A stretch of DNA of 64,000 nucleotides, from NCBI RefSeq assembly GCF_014356525.2, contig NC_052511.1, positions 27,420,597 to 27,484,596 on the forward strand. The letters are read 5' to 3'. A program made the position numbers and the translations under genes. The notes under the pieces were generated by a model, which searched no databases, was not told the origin of the DNA, and saw only the letters and a list, made by a program, of their open reading frames with translations. Origin of the DNA: Nilaparvata lugens. Taxonomy: Eukaryota; Arthropoda; Insecta; Hemiptera; Delphacidae. The number at the start of each line of letters is the position of its first letter. The stretch's first letter is position 1. Shown one piece after another: positions 31,901 to 40,900 of this stretch.

Positions 31901-34900
31901 GCTTTTTTTGTTTTATTATATCTATTGATAAAATATAAAAGTACCTCAATATTATTTTTAGTTCAATCGTAACTTGAATATTTAAACGTATCAAATATTT
32001 ATATAGTCCTATTACTAAAATGGAATGAAATCTTTGATGAAGTTGGTCAAATATCCTCAATCTGTCGTATGATCAGCTTATACCTATGACTGTGTAATGG
32101 AACCCCAATTGAAACAATTCTTTTGTCAGAAAACCTTCAACAAACAGTACAAAAGTCGTTATAAATGTAACTAGAAGCTGTGATAAATCTACTTCTGGAG
32201 CTGTCTAAAGAAGCTATCCTTGTATGTTCATGAAATTATTTTCTATGATTTCATGAGAGTTGCAAATCCAGTGAACACATTGTAAACTTACCCTAAGATT
32301 AGTATATAGGTTTAAACTATCCTTGAATATCCTTATACTATCATTTGACTTACTCAGCGAACTCTAAATTATTTCTATTTCCTTTGACACTATCAGTGGT
32401 AATAATGGCTAGTTTATGAAGTTTATAAAATCCTGGAAATTGAAGCACAAAAAGTCGGACTGGTTGTAAATGAGAACAAGAGTAAATATCTGTGTGTGTC
32501 AGCAATCAAGTCCAGAGTACCAAGAAATATCTACGTGAATAACAAAAAGTTTGCAGGTGTAGAGAACTTCAAGTATCTAGGATGCCCAATAAATGCCACA
32601 GGTAATAATGCTTATATAAAAGAAAGGATTCAAGCAGCTAATAGGGCCTACTATGCCAATGTTAGATTATTTAAAAGTAAGTTGGTCGGCAGGAGCACCA
32701 AGATAACAATATATAAAACATTGGTGCGTCCAGTGGCAACATATGCGGCAGAAACTTGGGTGATGAATATGGCTGACGAAAATGCGTTAAAAATCTTTGA
32801 AAGATCCATACTAAGAAGAAATTACGGTCCCGTTCAGGTTAATGAGCAGCAATGGCGAATAAGAAAAAATGAGGAAATAGAAGCATTAATAAAAGGAGAA
32901 AATATTGTACGCTTCATTAAAGCCCAAAGAATAAGGTGGTTGGGGCATGTGATGAGGATGAGTGAGGCTAGAATGCCGAAAATAGTTTTTAATAGCAAGT
33001 TGCACAGCAGAAGAAAGAAAGGTAGGCCAAGGAACAGGTGGGTGGACCAAGTGATGGATGACCTGAGAAAGATGGGGGTAAGGAAGGAGGGATGGAAGGA
33101 AAGAGCCATGAACAGGGAAGAATGGAGGTGTGTTGTGAAGGAGGCCAGAGCTCACCTAGGGCTGTAGCGCCGGATAAAGAAAAGAAAGAAGAATGATACT
33201 ATCAATAATATTAAAACTTATTTGAACAGGACCTTTTGAACAGGTTCAAAACGTTACAATTTTTTGAATTTGACCTAGACAAATTGAACATAGTTACAAC
33301 TTGGAACAACTTTATGGATCCGTTTTCTCCTCAGAATATTTTATCCTATCTTCAATTATTTTTTTGTATTTAATAAAGTAGGTTATTCAACTCATTAATG
33401 AATAATTGATTAATTAAAATGAATGGAATATTATGAATCGTATTTTACCTACCGGGGAAAGCAAGTCACCGACAATTCTCGCTGCCATGATGGTGATCAT
33501 GAGGGGCAGAACCATGGAGTTGTTGCCAACCACCTCCATCATGATCACTACTGTGCTGAAAGTCAGTCGCAGAGTGCCACACAGCTGGGCTGCGGAAGCC
33601 ATGTAAATGTATTTCTTTGCTTCTACCAAGTTTGCCTGTTCATATTAACATACACCATTTATTTATTCATTCTTTTGACAAAAAAATAAAATTCACTTTG
33701 AGATTGTTCCAATCTAATTTAAACAATTTTTTATACATGAACGAAGGGAACATTACTAGATAGATCAATTTATTTTCAAATTACCTACCTAATTTGTTCT
33801 TTTTGTAAAAACACATACATACAATTACTTAATATTACCTACCAAAAATAAAATCATTACCGTAACAGTACAAAAGAACTTGAAGCTCACAAGACAAATG
33901 TCTGATCGTAAGCTTGTATTAGGAAGAAAAACCTCTAAACTTCAATTCACTGATAAACTTGATCATTGCCTCGAGCCTTGATCATTGCCTGGACTATATT
34001 AGTGTACCTAATATCAAAGAGGATAGAAAGATTGAAATCTATTCTTGATAAGTTTATATAGGTACATTGTACATCCTATTTTCCTAAGCTGGTATATTAG
34101 TAAGTACCTGCTAATTGCCTATCTGAGCGAGAATAGCATAGAATGAAAAGTTGAAGTCAGTAGCCTACTCCACAATATAAATATTTCGAAATTTACCGCA
34201 AAAAATATTCTTCTGTTATGGTAAAAAATTTATAATATTTATATGATATTAAGAGACAACACAAATGGTAATTTTCACTAAATACTCGTATACTGTCAAC
34301 ATCTCAATACCACTAACTAGTAGCATAGACGAATAACGAAAAAATCTTTTTCTCTCCATTTATCCTCTTTGCTAGTAGCTACTAGTAAAACTTAAAAATG
34401 GTATATACTTTTCTCAATGAAGAAGCTACTGTAATTTTCATAAAATGAGTCATCCATGCTTACAAAATCTGGATAGTGAACGTACAAGAGGGATACTATG
34501 AATCGGCCCCATAAAGCTCCCAAAAGCAAGTTAGGCACAAAAATGCCAATTGCCATACTGATTCCCGTTGTATACATGGCCAGTGAAAAATACAGAACGA
34601 GTAAAACTCCCACTGCCAGTGTTGATATTGAATCTGAAATAGAAAAATATTCAATACTATATTATTTTCTTTTATTATTATAGGCTAATAGTGCTTCATG
34701 TTTATTAATATTGAAAACTTTCTCTAAAAGGTACTTTACTATCGAGCTACGGTATATATATTTCGTCCAATAGACCTATAGGTTAAATTATATATGATTA
34801 TGAAGAATTTATGACTTATCTAGAAATAACATGTTTACCTACTTTGGAAGTTTTGTTTTATAAATAGCTGAAGAAATTAAACATTTCAATTCTTCCACTT

Positions 34901-37900
34901 TTGAAAAAGTACTTTCTATTATTCCTACCAGTTGTAAGGTTGAATAGCATAAATAAAATTACTTATAATTTTACTCATCTATTTCACTATGCATGATTAA
35001 CTAAATACCACTAACTACTATAATAGTGAAAAATACAGAATAAAGTATCGAGCTAGCAGGATAATTCGTTTTCTTCAAAAACGGATTATAATTTTAGTTG
35101 ATCTAACACTACTTCAGCTAATGATTTGATTTTGTTGAAAGAAGATGCAATAGGCTCACAAATAGACCAATACCGAGAAATAATATTATAATGATAGTCC
35201 AATTTTAATTGCTTTACTAATAGTGGTAATAATAATTGTGTTTGTGTTATAGTATGTACCATGAGCTTTCAATTGAAATTTTATTTAGGGATAACTAAAT
35301 GTGGTTATGCAACGTAAACTTGATGATGGGTAGTGACTATTGGGCCACTCTGTATTTTGATAAATTTAAATCACAAGAAGCTTTGTAATAAAATACTCAC
35401 CTGGATCTTCATGAATCAACCACCTGAGACTAGCCTCTCCAGTATTCAGTGTAAAGAATGTCAAATCTTTCTGATAACCATCCGGGCATCCATGCTGAAA
35501 ATCATTCCCAGTAATTGAAATAAAATTAATTTTTATTCAGATTTTATTAAAATATTCAAGCTATCTATATCATACAGATTATATCGACTGAATGAATTTT
35601 CCGCTATTTTTGGTAAAAACATCAATAGGTCTAACACTCGGTTGGAAATATATCTGCTATGTATAAAAAGTACTGTATGGTAACTAATTTATTAAGGATT
35701 GAGAAGATGATTTTTTTGTCTGTTCATCACTTCCTAATTCCAATAAAGTAAAACTATTTAGAATATACTTGTAAACGCAGAATTTTAATTTGAATTGCAA
35801 TCAGGCTTACACTCAAAGCAGTGTCGCCTTCTCCAAACACAGAAGTGAATTGACGACACTCTTCCCATGAGACAGACAGAGCAAAATGACTCACTCCTGT
35901 TAGGATAGCAGCAAATAATCCATCCAACATTTTTTTATGCTTGTTTGCTCCAATGTATCTATAAAAAATGATAATTTATTAATGTCATACTTGTCGTGAA
36001 TATTTTAACTTGTAGCAGGATGATGAAATAGTTCAAATTCTACTGTACGAGAGACATGCGTTGCAAACTATTCGATATAGTTTTGTCAACTATCAATACT
36101 TATTAATGGAAGTTTTTCAGCTGCTTCCTCACTCAAATGCTTTTTGCTGTCGCTTTGATAGGGTTGGTGTATCGAGCATCAGCCAATCGGAGAGCTTCAT
36201 GGCGAGTTCCTCAGATCTGCCAGTTCTGAGTGGTGCCAATTGTTTAATGTATAAAATAATATGAACATAATAGTCCTATATCCTTTCGTGCCGTATCGAC
36301 TCAAAAAGCCTTGTGTGTCTCTGTCCATAGTTAAATGACTCGGTTTAAAAATCAAACTAGTATTTTTATGTACAAATTTCTACAATTTCGTAAAAGCAAA
36401 ATCTCTTTTCATCTTCATAATTATTATCGAAAGGTGTCTCATTGTTTTTATGAATCATTCACTAATAAAATTATATCCTATCACTTGTCATTCTTTCAGC
36501 AGTTTAAAAAATATATTTATTGAAAAATGCATAGGCTTGATTGTAGTTGTGATTCCTTAGCGTAAACTATCCACACGTTTGGAAATAGAGTTTTCAAAGT
36601 TTTAAATTTTTTTAAATGTTCAATATTCTTAACAGAACTGCAGGTAGGGAAATATGCTGAAAAGATCGCAATTTATCGAAAGATGAGATAAAATTGTGGA
36701 ATCCTCAAATCAGTTACATTAGAAAAATATTTATTTTCATACTTCCTGCGTTTAACGGTGGCAAATTTTTGAATCATCACCCATGCTGCACCGAACAATC
36801 CAGCAATGGCTCCAATGAGAATGAAAATTGGTATTTCGTACCACGTGTACCTCAGTTCGTCCTGTGTTATCAAGCCCATATACAGGATATCCTCGGATCC
36901 AGCATTGCCTGATGGAATAATGGAAATATAATAATAAACGAGTATTAGAGAAACCTAGTGTATCTATTTGAAAAATTTTAAAAAATATTTAGATATTATT
37001 GAAAAAGCTTCGATTTTTACAGTAAAATTCACGTTGAACTGCCAGCATTGATTGAATGAGGAGCATTAATGTTTTATTCGTGAGTAATTATGATAATCTA
37101 TACTATAATAAAGGGAAGAACTGGCTTATAAAAGTAATAGTAGGTATTGCTTATACACGTACGGGATAGGAAAATTATGTTTGGCGCATCATCACGTCTC
37201 AACTACTCAACTGATTAACTTGAAATTTTGTATATAGATTCTTAATTAACCAATGATGGTTATAGGCCTATTTTCAATTCTTCAAGATTCCATTACGATA
37301 AGTTTTCAGTTTGTCAAGTTTTAAAATAGACCCTTGTGGATTACAGGTTACCTGCTAGTTTAAAATAAAACACGCTATATGGATCAATGTTGAAGAGTGT
37401 TGATGTAGTCCAGTAGTAGGCTATAGTTTAATTTCATAAAATTAAAAAACATTTAGACATAATATTTTTTACCTGGGTCCTTAGTATGGAGAGACATTAT
37501 CAGGTTGGCACACCAAGAAGAAGACATGGCTGCTATGAAAATCTTGATCATCAAAGAGACACTCAGAAAGCTGACACTCTCTTCAATTGCTAAGAAAAGA
37601 CCACCTATGGAAACAAAAAATAATAGAATTAATGTATATACTTTTAAATGATCCATATTTTATTACTACTAAAGATTCATTTCATATAATTCTAGGACCC
37701 CTTTCAAAGTTATTCATTTGACTTTAGCAATAATAAATAAGGATGATTCCAATAATGTTGAGTATTTCCATGGTTTGATTCTTAAAGATAGACAACATCT
37801 GATTCAATTATAGAAACACCCATTCCCATTACTAAAGCGATTAGTACATTTTATAAACTAGTATTTCTGTGAACAGTAGACCTCGCGCCTGCTCTTATAC

Positions 37901-40900
37901 TGTCCATCAGAGTATATCCTGTCTGTATGTCGTGTCGGCGAGATATTGGTGTGAAAACGGCTAATGGCTGTTGGGGTTGGTGTATCAAAAATGCTATCAT
38001 CAAAAGCTAATCTCTTTCAAGATCATTATATATCATTCATCCCATTATCACCTAGGCTTAAAATACTTCTAGAAAGTCGTTTTTGTGAAATAATAAATAA
38101 TACTGTACATAAATAAATAAAAGACATACTGGCAACAGGGCACACCGAGTTCAAAGCAGAGAAAGTTCGAGAGACAATACTATGTTATTTTAGTTATTAA
38201 TTGCATGCGTTATCACACGCAATCAATAGTTCATTTAATAGTGCATAAAAATTGCATTCAATGAGTCATGCAATTAATAGTCTACACAGCAGCTGATTTT
38301 TTACCAAGTTACATTGAGATATTGAATTGCATGCGTCATGGCATGCAATTTGTAATCCACTCGACAGTTGTTGATTTATGATGAATAATTCTATTGTCTG
38401 ATTTTTACTCTAATATTTGCGTATGAAGGATATTTGCGTTCTTTTTATATTATATCCTTGAAATGCAAAATTTCCAAAAAACCTTGTATATACGTCGACG
38501 CGCAATTTAAAAAGGAACATACCTGTCAAATTTCATGAAAATATTACCGCGTTTCGCCGTAAATGCGCAATATATAAACATTTAAACATAAAGAGAAATG
38601 CCAAACCGTCGACTTGAATCTTAGACCTCACTTCGCTCGGTCAATTATCAAATATTGTCGATTAATCCTAGAAATCAGTTCAAAAATACTCTCCAAGATA
38701 GAAGCTCTGAGAAAATTCAAAATACCGTATTATTTTTTATAATGAATATCTCCCATGATAAAGGACATGAGCTATCCATCTCATGTGGGCATCATCCACA
38801 ATAAAGAATTAAATAAACTAAATAAAATAAAAAATGCTATTACCAATTTGAAATCTATCGAAACATAATTTTTCTATTTCCTACACTAATTATCTTAAAG
38901 AAAATTCTCCAATTAAAAAAGCTGCTATAGAAAATTCTATTTTCGTTATTGTAAAATGTATACAGTTTATAGTTCTATTATTGACATTATTTTCTCAATT
39001 CAACTTTTTCAAAAAAAGAAAACGTTTTCTCAAAATAAATTCCATTATAATGAGGACTATGATATTCAGTCAGATGGGGAATGAGGCGCAATCAATGTTT
39101 GAAAGACTGATGCGGCCTTGATATTCGTGGGCTCGATTCGATCCGTCAAGCGTGTGGATTTCACATTATGTGAAATAATGTGTCGTAATGTCATCGCATC
39201 TTATTGGACTACCAGGTACAATTGAATACTTTAGTGTGCATCATCCAGTAAAACAAAATGTCCAAATTAGAGAAGAAATTGGAAAAATGTGTCTGGAGCA
39301 GAAAGATGAAAACTGACTTATATAGTTGAATTGAAGAAATGTTAAGGGGCAAGAAGATGAAAACTGACCCATAGGTGCGGCGAAAGCAGCGGCGACCCCG
39401 GCAGCCACTCCCCCCGCCACCATGTCTCGGATCTCGTGGTCGAAGTGGAAAATCTTGCAACATGAGTCGGTCAACTTCCGAGGCACCAGCACCAAGTTCG
39501 CACCGACCACTGCTCCTATGTGGATCATTGGTCCTTCCTAAATTTAAACAAATATTCAAAATTGATTTTTCTGGTGATTGAAATTAATTTTACATTTTAC
39601 ATTCATCAATGTGTCATTAGTAGAATCGGTTTCCGTTGTTTCAAAACCAAAGCTGAAGATCCACTCGTCTCCTACCATCACCCTCATACAAGCTTGGAAA
39701 CTTTGTAAGCATGACTGAATCACAAAAAAAGGAAGCATACATCCATTATTTCCAAAGTAATTTAGAATAACCATTGTTAATCGTCAGGTAATCTCATCAC
39801 AAACCATATTCAGGAACGACAATTCAGATTTCAATAATACATATTTATCCCTTCAATAATTACAATCATAATACTCTTGAATACGAATATTTAAAACTTA
39901 TGAATATTTTTACGTGAAGAGTAATAAAAACCTTATAATTGTAGTCAATAATAATAATTGTAGTTGATTATGGGCAATAAGTTGAATTAGAGCTATTTGA
40001 ATGACAGATAGGGCCTAGTGATTTGTGAATTACAAACTGAACAACATTATTTTCAATTAAGAGTTCAAGATATGCAATTATTGATCTTTCAATTGATATA
40101 ATGGATCTTGTATTGTTTTGATTAGATTAGAGCTTTGTGGAAATTTTTAACAAATTATACAGTGGAACCTTTATACTGATATAGTTATCATACCCTCGAT
40201 TCTGTACAGGCCTTATAATAGTAAATTCTTGAACGTTCCCTTGAGATGTAGGTACTATTTCAGGTTTGGCTGTACAAAAAACTACTTAGAACCGACAGCT
40301 GTACAGTACTTGATAATCGGATCATGTTTGTACTATTTTTTCAACTATTAAATTGAAGGTTTGTTAGGTGAACTGACCTTACCACCAGTGATTCCCGAGA
40401 CACAAGTGCAGATCATGCTGGCCACTTTGTGAATGATGACTTGAGCATTCAGGATTCTGGGAATGTTGGCCCCGTTCAGATAGGCCACTACTCCTGAAAC
40501 ACCTCCTCCTGCAGCTCCTGGCTAGAAATATTTTTTATTTATAATATTTTTTAATAAAAATAACAATAGGGCTACTTCAATTGTAAATTGATGAAAATAA
40601 TTCATCAATACCCTTCTGTTGTGTTTTATATAAAAAGTATACGTGTGGATAAGTTTACGTCTATAAGTTTAAGTTTTACGTGTGGATACAACAAGTTTTT
40701 TCAAAGTATATCTCTGATATTTGATTTTTAATACTGTATATAACACATAATAGACACTTTTGAGTTCTATAATATTTATATTTACAGAGAACTCGACACA
40801 GATAGATTGAAGTTCTTGAAAACTTGCTTATTTCATTACGGTACATATTTCACCAGTTGAAAAAGGTGACACAGTCCCCGAAATATCCTGATACATGTAA

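Larger units (their letters stand above)
34634..36742. other. CLC introns 8 to 10 (around exons 9 and 10)
   Basis: Apart from the two exons, this holds AT-rich intron. A stretch at about 36150-36200 (CAGCCAATCGGAGAGCTT) belongs to the same short motif family as the palindromes at 47.97 and 60.2 kb. Confidence 0.45.

Noticed and set aside
32834..33155. Minus-strand frames opposite the LINE tail
   Set aside because: Shadows of the plus-strand LINE coding sequence.
37090..37330. Possible Helitron-like 5' end (CTATACTATAATAAAG)
   Set aside because: No CTRR end with a hairpin and no Helitron coding sequence were seen, so the evidence is too thin.
39070..39140. Possible SINE or tRNA-like block around GGCTCGATTCGATCC
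   Set aside because: No A box or cloverleaf could be found and the body does not match the two SINEs.
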